This document shows positions 9,780 to 17,187 of a stretch of 64,000 bases of DNA, piece by piece. Source of the stretch: Nitrosomonas eutropha (lineage in GTDB: Bacteria; Pseudomonadota; Gammaproteobacteria; Burkholderiales; Nitrosomonadaceae); NCBI RefSeq assembly GCF_900116685.1, contig NZ_FPBL01000005.1:1-64000 (forward strand), written 5' to 3'. The position numbers were made by a program, and so were the translations under genes. Position 1 is the first letter of the stretch. Each line of letters opens with the position of its first letter. Below the pieces are notes generated by a model that saw only the letters and a program-made list of their open reading frames with translations, was not told the origin of the DNA and searched no databases.

Positions 9780-11516
9780 TCATCCCAAGCGGAATTTACG
9801 TTCGGCCAGCACATACAGCGGACGCCAGAACAGGCGGTTGATCATGACAACAAACGCACTCATGACGGCAATCCCGAGTACAACACGATGAAAATCTCCG
9901 GCAACAGTGGCCTCCGTAATATAGGCACCCAGGCCATGCGCTTGCAGCGTGGTATTTCCCCAACTGACTATTTCGGCAACGATGCTGGCGTTCCATGATC
10001 CGCCAGAGGCAGTAATAACACCTGTCATGTAAAAGGGAAATACTGCTGGCAGTGCAATGCGTCGCCACCATAACCAGCCCCGGACACCAAGGTTGGCGCT
10101 GATATCGCGCAACTCACCGGGAATAGTGGATGCACCCGCAATGACATTGAACAGGATATACCACTGCGTCCCCAGGATCATCAGTGGACTCAACCAGATA
10201 TCCGGATCAAGCTGCAGCGTCACGATTCCATATACCGCCAGCGGGAACAGCAGATTAGCCGGGAATGCCGCCATGAATTGGGCAATTGGCTGGGCAATAC
10301 GTGCTGCGCCTGGGCGTAATCCAAGCCAGACACCCACCGGCACCCAAATAACACTGGCAACCGTGATCAGCACAAAAACACGTATCATGGTTATAAAACC
10401 CAGGAACACTGCTGTCCCCACTTCCGCCAGCGCCACTTCCTGCAAAACAAAGAACGTAATTTTCCATGAAATAGCCACACAAACTACGGCAATCATGCCG
10501 TACCACAGCCAATCTACCCATGGTTTCAGGTTTACCTCAGTTTTCTTCCAGCTAAATCCCGCTTTCCAGGCTGGTTGTTGCGATCTCTGGTAAGTCCAAC
10601 ACCAAATTTTGGCAAACAGGGCCGTTGTAAACGCCACCCATTGCGAACGGCGCAGCACTGTCAGTACCCAGGAGTGCGGCGGTGGCACGCCGGCTTCTTG
10701 CTCAAAACGGAAACGATCTGCCCAGGCCACCAGTGGTCGGAACAGGAGCTGATCGTAAATCAGGATTACGATCAACATGACTGCAATTGCCCAGCCAACC
10801 GCGCCAAGATCACGCTGATCAATCGCCAGCGCAATATAAGAACCGATCCCCGGCAGCGTGACGATCGTATCACCCACACTGATTGCTTCGGAGGCCACGA
10901 CAAAAAACCAGCTGCCTGACATGGACATCATCATGTTCCAGATGAGCGCTGGCATGGCAAAGGGTACTTCCAGCTTCCAGAAGCGCATCCAGGGACTGAG
11001 CCGAAACGAGCGTGATACTTCATCCAGTTCTCTCGGAACGGTATGCAGCGATTGATAAAAGCTGAACGCCATGTTCCAGGCTTGACTGGTAAAGATAGCA
11101 AAGATTGAGGCCAGTTCAGCCCCCAGCATTTTTCCAGGTGCAAAGGACAGGAAGAACACCACCGTAATCGAGATAAAACCCAATATCGGTACTGACTGAA
11201 GGATATCAAGCAACGGGATGAGGATTTGCTCGGCGCGCCGACTCTTGGCCGCCCAGGTTGCATAGGTAAAGGTAAAAAGCAGCGATAACACCATTGCCAG
11301 CAACATTCTGAGCGATGTTCGCAACGCATACTCCGGTAAAGCAGATGGATCAAGACTGATGACATCGTGCTCTGATTCCACCAGAGGCTGCATAAAGTCA
11401 CTGCTGGCCTGGGCGAGAAAAACGATCAGACCGAGCACCAGCAGCGCTGCAACACCATCCCAGAATAGTGCTGAGAAACGACGTGACCATTTGCTGACAG
11501 ATAAACGTTGCATCAT
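9780..11516 (-). CDS. ABC transporter permease with two fused membrane domains
   Basis: At 578 residues this is about twice a normal NitT/TauT permease. Two BPD-type transmembrane domains are visible. The first spans about residues 80-270 with a typical coupling loop (EVSRSFRLSPWMRFWKLEVP); the second spans about 370-570 with a loop reading DISANLGVRGWLWWRRIALP. Both loops carry the helix that docks on the ATPase, so one polypeptide probably supplies both halves of the channel. It is paired with the downstream ATPase in a two-gene operon. Such fused permeases with C-terminally extended ATPases occur together in other proteobacteria, often annotated only as anion importers. The inner-membrane location is safe; the substrate is unknown. 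Confidence 0.88.
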   Translation of the reverse strand: MMQRLSVSKWSRRFSALFWDGVAALLVLGLIVFLAQASSDFMQPLVESEHDVISLDPSALPEYALRTSLRMLLAMVLSLLFTFTYATWAAKSRRAEQILIPLLDILQSVPILGFISITVVFFLSFAPGKMLGAELASIFAIFTSQAWNMAFSFYQSLHTVPRELDEVSRSFRLSPWMRFWKLEVPFAMPALIWNMMMSMSGSWFFVVASEAISVGDTIVTLPGIGSYIALAIDQRDLGAVGWAIAVMLIVILIYDQLLFRPLVAWADRFRFEQEAGVPPPHSWVLTVLRRSQWVAFTTALFAKIWCWTYQRSQQPAWKAGFSWKKTEVNLKPWVDWLWYGMIAVVCVAISWKITFFVLQEVALAEVGTAVFLGFITMIRVFVLITVASVIWVPVGVWLGLRPGAARIAQPIAQFMAAFPANLLFPLAVYGIVTLQLDPDIWLSPLMILGTQWYILFNVIAGASTIPGELRDISANLGVRGWLWWRRIALPAVFPFYMTGVITASGGSWNASIVAEIVSWGNTTLQAHGLGAYITEATVAGDFHRVVLGIAVMSAFVVMINRLFWRPLYVLAERKFRLG

Positions 11517-11615
11517 TTCTGGTTGATCTTAAACAACCTGCCCCGGTTGAAAAACAAAATTACTAAACAACAGAAACGTACATTTACGTACCATTTCATC
11601 TCTTTTATTTGATGA

Positions 11616-11795
11616 ATGAAGATGACCATCCTTACTGTAAGTGCAGTACGCACCAATTTGTATCAGCTAATTGATCAAGTCACCGAATCATACCGATCAA
11701 TCTACATTACCGGAAAACCAACAAATGCCGTTCTTCTTTCGGCTGAGGCTCGGGAGGTAATCCAGGAAACACTACACTTCCTTTCCCTAGCATAA
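11616..11795 (+). pseudogene. Truncated YefM/Phd-family antitoxin
   Basis: A 59-codon frame starting MKMTILTVSAVRTNLYQLID and including ITGKPTNAVLLSAE and IQETLHFLS. This is the N-terminal DNA-binding half of a YefM/Phd antitoxin, with the TVSAxRxNLxxLID opening and the ITGKxxNAVLLS strand. Full antitoxins are about 80-90 residues; here a stop follows LHFLSLA and the toxin-neutralising tail is missing. A toxin remnant begins immediately downstream. It might still bind DNA but should not neutralise a toxin. Confidence 0.65.
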
Positions 11796-11798
11796 AAC

Positions 11799-11915
11799 TC
11801 ACCATCATATGAGAAACTGGTGAGCAATCTTGCCGGTAACTCATGGCGCATCAATATTCAACGTCGCTTGGTCTATACAGTTTTCTCGGGGTTCTGCGCA
11901 TATGGATGCATATGA
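11799..11915 (+). pseudogene. Remnant of a Txe/YoeB-family toxin
   Basis: In one frame this stretch reads SYEKLVSNLAG, then RINIQRRLVYTVFSG, matching the C-terminal half of Txe/YoeB mRNA interferases (EKLxGNLAGxxSRRINxxHRLVY in my memory of the family). After a frameshift the expected end reads LRIWMHMSK in the next frame. The N-terminal half is gone and there is no start codon. The deletion appears to have removed the end of the antitoxin and the start of the toxin together, leaving an inactive scar. Confidence 0.6.
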
Positions 11916-11975
11916 GTAAAGATTGTCACTTTATCGAGCCTGCACGATAATCGTAATTCTGAATAGCATATACCT

Positions 11976-12446
11976 ATGTCGCCAAAAACAAGTTTTCTGT
12001 TGGGAAGCATCATCACAGCCCTTTTGCTCATAGCAGGCATGCAGCTTTGGCATAGCTCCCCTTCTCAGCCTGAAAGTAAGGACAGTTATCGGCCACTTGA
12101 TTTTGAAGAACCTCCATATTCCCGGTTTGTTGAGGAATACATGAAAGCAAGCAGCAGTAACAATTACTGGATCAAAGATCCAATTGCTCTAGCTTTGTAC
12201 TTGGCTGGTTTTCCGAATCCCGATGGCACTGTCCCTGATAAGGTTCATGTCTTTTTTGCGAATCCTGCAACCGCTACTGTAATAGTTGCTACCGATAATT
12301 TAGAAGATGACTCTGTTCTAGCGCAAGAGATCAGGGCAGATCTGATCAAGAATAACGATATATGGCAAGTTGTATGGGCAGGTAATCGCTGGCGTTGCCG
12401 GAGAAACGCTGCTACCAACTGGTGGACAACTTCGCTTTGCCCATAA
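11976..12446 (+). CDS. Membrane-anchored protein of unknown function
   Basis: A 156-residue protein with a single N-terminal membrane segment (FLLGSIITALLLIAGMQL, about residues 7-24) and no strong cleavage site, so it is probably tethered with its body in the periplasm. The body has an acidic, proline-rich link, then KDPIALALYLAGFPNP, a strand-rich middle and a cysteine-, tryptophan-rich C-terminus (AGNRWRCRR to WWTTSLCP). The two cysteines near the end could form a disulfide. I do not recognise the family. The intact frame and amphipathic pattern suggest a real gene, though its neighbours on both sides are broken. Confidence 0.55.
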   Translation: MSPKTSFLLGSIITALLLIAGMQLWHSSPSQPESKDSYRPLDFEEPPYSRFVEEYMKASSSNNYWIKDPIALALYLAGFPNPDGTVPDKVHVFFANPATATVIVATDNLEDDSVLAQEIRADLIKNNDIWQVVWAGNRWRCRRNAATNWWTTSLCP

Positions 12447-12516
12447 GCGACCTGATCACCAATAACGGCAATATGCATTGTTGCGGGATTCTCTTATGTA
12501 GATCCGGAAAGCTGAA

Positions 12517-12845
12517 ATGAGCTGCTTTACCTTTCCGCTGCCATTACCGTAGAGATCATCGCCACGTCATTGCTCAAATCCAGCGAGGGATTCACTCGTT
12601 TATGGCCATCCTTGATTGTCATCATCGGCTATGGCTGTGCCTTTTTCTTCCTTTCACTCACGTTGCGAACTATCCCCGTTGGCGTGGCCTATGCAATCTG
12701 GTCCGGGGCGGGAATCGTTCTGGTAACACTGATTGCCTGGCTGGTTTTTGGGCAAAGGATTGATCTGCCAGGTTTAGCAGGAATCGGGATGATCGTAGCC
12801 GGTGTCATCATACTGAACCTGTTTTCCAAAACAGGTGGGTATTGA
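12517..12845 (+). pseudogene. SMR-family small multidrug efflux gene, frameshifted at the start
   Basis: The body encodes a four-helix Small Multidrug Resistance protein (EmrE/QacE type). Visible are the first-helix motif [19 protein letters not shown] with the conserved proton-coupling glutamate, then [37 protein letters not shown] and the closing IILNLFSKT. The only suitable ATG, at 12517 with GGAAAG upstream, is one base out of frame. It reads [11 protein letters not shown] and then stops, whereas adding one base near 12524 would give the expected MSWLYLSAAI. Without it, translation would have to begin at a TTG (12570), losing most of the first helix and its glutamate. Pseudogene, or a sequencing error. 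Confidence 0.65.
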
Positions 12846-12857
12846 CTGTGTTGTTGC

Positions 12858-13475
12858 TCAATAGATAACCGGGACAGGGTCCAGACTTCTCCATAGATAC
12901 CAGGTCGCAACGGATCGCCAGGGTTGCCAGTTTTCGGCAATGACACGAATCGCGTGTTTGTTGATTGGCTGACTGGCGTGGTAATGCATACTGACAGCGC
13001 GTTGTAGACCAGCATCATCCAACGGCAGCACATCCGGACGATGCAAATGAAAAATCAGGAACATCTCTGCTGTCCACCGGCCAATGCCTTTTACTTCAAT
13101 CAGCTTGCGGATCAGGGTTTCATCATCCAGTTCATGCCAATTTACTGTTACCAGTGTTCCTTTCAAGAAGTGATGGGACAAATCCCGCAAATAATCCACT
13201 TTTCGCGCGGACAACCCACAAGTTCTCAATACATCGGTTTCTGTGGAAATCAGTTCTTTCGGAGTAAATTCCGGGATTGAAGTGGTTACTTTCTGCCAGA
13301 CACTGGCTGCTGCCTTGACTGATATCTGCTGACCCACAATTGCGCGTGCCAGTGTGGTAAAAGCATCGCCCCGCTCTTCAGGCATTGAATTGCTGTAACA
13401 CTGAATGATTCGGTGCATCACCGGATCACGTGCCGACAAGTCATTAACTGCCTGCTCCCAAAATACCAAAGCCAT
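12858..13475 (-). CDS. alkA: AlkA-type DNA-3-methyladenine glycosylase
   Basis: A base-excision repair enzyme that removes alkylated purines. The 205-residue protein has the HhH-GPD fold: FTTLARAIVGQQISVKAAAS near residues 39-58, helix-hairpin-helix VKGIGRWTAEMFLIF near 129-143, and the catalytic aspartate in LPLDDAGLQ near 152. It lacks the extra N-terminal domain of E. coli AlkA, as do many short bacterial members. It is convergent with the broken SMR gene, 12 bases apart, and divergent from the dcw cluster. No ribosome binding site stands out. Confidence 0.88.
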   Translation of the reverse strand: MALVFWEQAVNDLSARDPVMHRIIQCYSNSMPEERGDAFTTLARAIVGQQISVKAAASVWQKVTTSIPEFTPKELISTETDVLRTCGLSARKVDYLRDLSHHFLKGTLVTVNWHELDDETLIRKLIEVKGIGRWTAEMFLIFHLHRPDVLPLDDAGLQRAVSMHYHASQPINKHAIRVIAENWQPWRSVATWYLWRSLDPVPVIY

Positions 13476-13624
13476 ATCAGTCTGATTCTAAATATTTTCC
13501 CAATTTATACCATGCCGCATTCAAATCCAGAAATAAACCGTCTTTATGGGGTAGTTTTATTTGAAATGATTACCGGAAAAATCTGTTAAGTAATTGTCAC
13601 AACAATACAAAAATTCCTCCTGAC
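13476..13624. other. Intergenic region between alkA and the dcw promoter
   Basis: About 150 AT-rich bases that must hold the leftward alkA promoter. Nothing else is recognised here. The dcw promoter and operator follow immediately to the right. Confidence 0.4.
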
Positions 13625-13653
13625 TTGACCCTGAAAATTTTATTGAGTAAAGT
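13625..13653 (+). promoter_or_regulatory. Likely dcw cluster promoter (Pmra)
   Basis: TTGACC at 13625-13630, a 17-base spacer and TAAAGT at 13648-13653 make a reasonable sigma-70 promoter about 100 bases before mraZ. Its minus 10 element runs into the MraZ operator repeats, which fits repression by MraZ. The match is by eye. Confidence 0.45.
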
Positions 13654-13696
13654 GGTAAAAAGTGGTGAAATATGTGAAATTGTGGATGCCAGTGGA
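13648..13696 (+). promoter_or_regulatory. MraZ operator: GTGG boxes every 10 bases
   Basis: AGTGG occurs at 13651, 13661 and 13691 and TGTGG at 13681, all on one exact 10-base register. The fifth register position, 13671, has a weaker TATGTG. MraZ is known to bind tandem (T/G)GG-type boxes with a 10-base period upstream of its own gene, so this should be its autoregulatory site controlling the whole dcw operon. The period and position are seen directly; binding is inferred from the family. Confidence 0.7.
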
Positions 13697-13751
13697 GTAA
13701 ATACGATTCAAATATTAAACAGACACCTCCATTGAAATCAAAAGGGATGAA

Positions 13752-14198
13752 ATGTTTCGTGGCTCCACTCAATTAAGTCTCGATAGTAAGGGAAGACTTG
13801 CGATTCCCGCCAAATATCGGAATGAATTATTTGCCAATTGTGGAGGCAACATCGTCGTGACCGCTGATCCCTCCAGGTGCCTGCTGATATACCCTCAATC
13901 CGTATGGGAACCAATTGAAAAAAAACTAAGCGGCTTTTCCAGCTTCAACCCACAAATTCGAAGTTTGCAAAGACTTATTATTGGTAATGCCTGTGACGTG
14001 GAAATGGATGGCTCCGGTCGCATTCTGATCGGCACTCCCTTGCGGCAGTTTGCCGGTTTGCAGAAAGAAGTCGTGCTCGCGGGACAAGGCGAGAAATTTG
14101 AACTCTGGGATATGGTGAAATGGGATCTGGAAATCGACACAGCAACTGCTTACAAGGATGGAGATATTCCTCCCGAACTGGAAGGATTCTCACTGTAA
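13752..14198 (+). CDS. mraZ: Transcriptional regulator MraZ
   Basis: First gene of the dcw cluster. MraZ is a ring-forming DNA-binding protein with two SpoVT-AbrB-like domains that represses the cluster's promoter. The 148-residue protein shows both repeats: FRGSTQLSLDSKGRLAIPAKYR at the N-terminus and CDVEMDGSGRILIGTPLRQF near residues 78-97, each with the DxxGR signature. The ribosome binding site AAGGGATG precedes the ATG. Its likely operator lies about 55-100 bases upstream. rsmH follows after 15 bases. Confidence 0.96.
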   Translation: MFRGSTQLSLDSKGRLAIPAKYRNELFANCGGNIVVTADPSRCLLIYPQSVWEPIEKKLSGFSSFNPQIRSLQRLIIGNACDVEMDGSGRILIGTPLRQFAGLQKEVVLAGQGEKFELWDMVKWDLEIDTATAYKDGDIPPELEGFSL

Positions 14199-14213
14199 TG
14201 TGCCGGTAAAGCC

Positions 14214-15167
14214 GTGCACATATCCGTTCTGCTGGAAGAAGCTGTAGATGCGCTGAATATTCAAAAAGACGGCATCTATGTGGATGGAACGTATGGCCGG
14301 GGCGGCCACGGTCGTCTGATCCTGTCGCGACTGGGCAAGTCAGGTCAGTTAATCACATTTGACAAGGATCCGGCAGCCATTTCCGAAGCTCGATCCATCC
14401 TGGATGAAAGATTTCAGGCAGTACACAGCAGTTATACCGAAATGTACGCAGCACTCCAGTCGCTGGGCATAAACCGGGTTGACGGTATCTTGCTGGACCT
14501 CGGTGTATCGTCGATGCAACTGGATGAAGCCTCACGTGGATTCAGCTTTCGTCATGATGGCCCCCTGGATATGCGTATGGATTCCAGCCGAGGCAAAACA
14601 GCAGCAGAGTGGCTGACTGTAGCGTCAGAAGCAGAATTAAAGGAAATAATCAGAACCTACGGTGAAGAACGGTACGCAGGGCAGATTGCGAGTGCAATTA
14701 TTATGGAGCAGGCACGCCAGCCCATCAGCACCACGCTTCGGCTTGCCGAGATCGTTGCAACAGTTGTGCGCAAGCGCGGCCACCGAGACGATCGACAGCA
14801 TCCGGCGACACGTACTTTTCAGGCGATACGGATTCACCTTAACCAGGAGCTTGAAGAACTATCAATGACATTGCCACAATGTGTGGAGTTGCTGAATACA
14901 GGCGGTCGGTTGGTGGTGATCAGCTTCCATTCGTTAGAAGATCGCATCGTCAAGCGTTTCATGCGTATGCAGACCGGCACTGATACCCTGCCGCGAAGAT
15001 TGCCTGTCAGGGAGGAGGAAAGCCGTTTATACAACCGGCAGAAATTAAGAATTATCGGTAAAAAAATTCGCCCGGGATCGGATGAAGTGTCCGCCAATCC
15101 ACGGGCACGCAGCGCTGTCATGCGGGTGGCAGAAAAACTGGAAACCAGCAACGCGATAAGCAGATGA
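14214..15167 (+). CDS. rsmH: 16S rRNA (cytosine-N4-1402) methyltransferase RsmH
   Basis: Methylates N4 of C1402 in 16S rRNA at the decoding centre. The 317-residue protein starts with GTG at 14214, giving the usual opening HISVLLEEAVDAL. The cofactor motif DGTYGRGGHGRLIL is near residues 24-37, DGILLDLGVSSMQLD near 92-106, and the C-terminal VVISFHSLEDRIVKRFM is conserved. The stop overlaps the ftsL start (ATGA), showing translational coupling. Formerly mraW. Confidence 0.97.
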   Translation: MHISVLLEEAVDALNIQKDGIYVDGTYGRGGHGRLILSRLGKSGQLITFDKDPAAISEARSILDERFQAVHSSYTEMYAALQSLGINRVDGILLDLGVSSMQLDEASRGFSFRHDGPLDMRMDSSRGKTAAEWLTVASEAELKEIIRTYGEERYAGQIASAIIMEQARQPISTTLRLAEIVATVVRKRGHRDDRQHPATRTFQAIRIHLNQELEELSMTLPQCVELLNTGGRLVVISFHSLEDRIVKRFMRMQTGTDTLPRRLPVREEESRLYNRQKLRIIGKKIRPGSDEVSANPRARSAVMRVAEKLETSNAISR

Positions 15168-15451
15168 TCAAGCTGAATATTTTTCTATTCGTAATATTGA
15201 TTATCTGTGGATTGGGTATTGTGACCGCACGGTATGAGGCACGCAAACTTTTCATGGAACAGGAAAAGGAACAAAAATTAACTGAACAGCTGGAAACCGA
15301 GTGGAGTCAGCTACAACTGGAGCAAAGCACACTGGCCATGCCTGCGCGTGTAGAAAAAATCGCCCGGAAAGAACTTGGCATGGTTACGCCGCCTGCTACC
15401 GGCAATATTCTGGCTATTCATTCTGATTACACTCCGGGCACAACCGAATGA
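15164..15451 (+). CDS. ftsL: Cell division protein FtsL
   Basis: A small bitopic protein that forms a complex with FtsB and FtsQ and signals to FtsW-FtsI. The 95 residues comprise a short cytoplasmic start, one membrane helix (IFLFVILIICGLGIVTARY) and a periplasmic coiled-coil stretch (FMEQEKEQKLTEQLETEW), then the conserved RVEKIARKELGMVTP end. Sequence conservation in FtsL is low, so position between rsmH and ftsI is a major part of the call. It overlaps both neighbours by 4 bases. Confidence 0.92.
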   Translation: MIKLNIFLFVILIICGLGIVTARYEARKLFMEQEKEQKLTEQLETEWSQLQLEQSTLAMPARVEKIARKELGMVTPPATGNILAIHSDYTPGTTE

Positions 15452-17187
15452 AAGTTTTGTTCAATCCTTCCCGTAAAACAACCTCCCCTGTCCCGGAATG
15501 GCGTTCACGCCTGGTGCTGGGACTTTTACTGACGTGCCTGATCGTACTGATCTCCCGGTCAATTTATTTACAGGCACTGAACAAGGATTTCCTGCAGCAA
15601 CAAGGGCAGTCGCGTCACGAACGGGTTATTGAACAAAATATGCAGCGCGGCAATATCAAGGATCGCAATGGCGAAATCCTTGCCGTTAGCGCACCTGTCA
15701 GATCTGTATGGATTGAACCTCAAAGAGTGAACGCAACACCGGAACAAATCAGACAATTAGCCGGTTTGACGGGCGTAGAAGAAGCAGTCATCCAGCAGCG
15801 TATCCTCAGCGGAAAGAAATTTGTATACCTAAGACGGCAGCTCCCTCCAGAATTGGCAGAAAAGGTGGCTGAACTCAATATAAAAGGAGTAAATCTCAAG
15901 CACGAGTTCTATCGTTACTATCCGGCACGCGAGCTGGCTGCGCATATTCTGGGCTTCACTGATATAGATGGACGGGGGCAGGAAGGAATGGAGCTGGCGT
16001 GGCAGGACATGCTGACCGGCGAGGATGGTAAACGGCGCGTGATTAAGGATCGGATCGGACGTATTGTGGAAGATGTCGAGCAGATTCAATCCCCGAAACC
16101 GGGTCAGGATGTCGTTCTGTCAATTGACAGCAAAATACAATACCTCGCTTACCGGGAATTAGCGCGCACAGTAAAAGAACAGCATGCTAAAGCGGGTAGC
16201 ATCGTAGCGCTGGATGTACAAACCGGTGAAGTACTGGCTATGGCGAACTACCCGGCTTTCAATCCCAATCAGCGTGCCAGCATGAATAATGAAGTAATTC
16301 GCAACCGCGTGCTGGTCGATACATTCGAACCCGGTTCAACACTAAAACCATTCGTCGTGGCTGTGGCAATGGAAACCGGCCGAATCAAATCGGATACGCT
16401 GATGGAAACTGCCGGGGGTAAACTGAAAATAGGCAGAGCTGTCATACATGACGTGCGTGACAAGGGCAACCTGACCGTTTCCCAGGTTATTCAGGCTTCC
16501 AGTAATGTTGGTGCTGCAAAAATTGCTTTGTTGCTCCCGCCAAAAACTTTCTGGGAAATGCTCAACCGCTCAGGTTTCGGGACTGAAACCGGTATTGGAT
16601 TTCCCGGCGAAGCAAGCGGGCGGTTACGTGCATATAACACCTGGCGACCGATCGAACAGGCCACCATGTCCTATGGCCATGGCATTTCAGCCAGTTTAAT
16701 GCAGCTGGCGCGTGCTTATACGCTGTTCGCCACTGATGGAGAATTAAAGCCTGTCACACTGCTAAAGCGTGATATACCTGCCGTTGGCCAGAAAGTTATT
16801 TCGCGCGAAACTGCACAATCGGTCAGAAAAATGCTGGAGCTCGCTGTTCAGCCTGAAGGCACAGGTAATAGTGCACGCATCAGCGGCTACCGTGTTGCAG
16901 GGAAAACCGGTACAGCACACAAACGCCTGAAAGGTCAGAAAGGTTATGCCAAAGATCGTTATATCTCTTCATTTGTCGGCTTCGCTCCGGCATCTGATCC
17001 GCGCGTAATCATCGCCATCATGATTGACGAGCCCTCAAGCGGAAATTATTACGGCGGTACAGTAGCCGCCCCCGTCTTCAGTCGGGTAATGGAAGGTACG
17101 TTGCGTATATTGAACGTGCCGTTTGATGGGCCACTGGGCAATCTGGTTATATCACCTGTTCCCGCAGAGCTGGAAGATAAGGGATGA
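15448..17187 (+). CDS. ftsI: Peptidoglycan transpeptidase FtsI (PBP3)
   Basis: Septal class B penicillin-binding protein that crosslinks new peptidoglycan with FtsW. The 579-residue protein has one N-terminal membrane helix (about 24-42), the dimerisation domain (IKDRNGEILAVSAPVRSVW) and a transpeptidase domain with the nucleophile in STLKPF (serine 297, lysine 300), SSN at 351-353 and KTGTAHK at 486-492. All catalytic motifs are intact. It overlaps ftsL by 4 bases and murE by 4 bases. Target of beta-lactams. Confidence 0.97.
   Translation: MKVLFNPSRKTTSPVPEWRSRLVLGLLLTCLIVLISRSIYLQALNKDFLQQQGQSRHERVIEQNMQRGNIKDRNGEILAVSAPVRSVWIEPQRVNATPEQIRQLAGLTGVEEAVIQQRILSGKKFVYLRRQLPPELAEKVAELNIKGVNLKHEFYRYYPARELAAHILGFTDIDGRGQEGMELAWQDMLTGEDGKRRVIKDRIGRIVEDVEQIQSPKPGQDVVLSIDSKIQYLAYRELARTVKEQHAKAGSIVALDVQTGEVLAMANYPAFNPNQRASMNNEVIRNRVLVDTFEPGSTLKPFVVAVAMETGRIKSDTLMETAGGKLKIGRAVIHDVRDKGNLTVSQVIQASSNVGAAKIALLLPPKTFWEMLNRSGFGTETGIGFPGEASGRLRAYNTWRPIEQATMSYGHGISASLMQLARAYTLFATDGELKPVTLLKRDIPAVGQKVISRETAQSVRKMLELAVQPEGTGNSARISGYRVAGKTGTAHKRLKGQKGYAKDRYISSFVGFAPASDPRVIIAIMIDEPSSGNYYGGTVAAPVFSRVMEGTLRILNVPFDGPLGNLVISPVPAELEDKG

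Noticed and set aside
10057..10593. Plus-strand 178-codon frame
   Set aside because: It lies opposite the ABC permease, whose membrane-protein character is unmistakable; the plus-strand frame has no protein features.
12570..12845. Intact short SMR protein starting at TTG
   Set aside because: It lacks most of the first helix and the essential glutamate and has no start signal; the frameshifted longer gene explains the sequence better.
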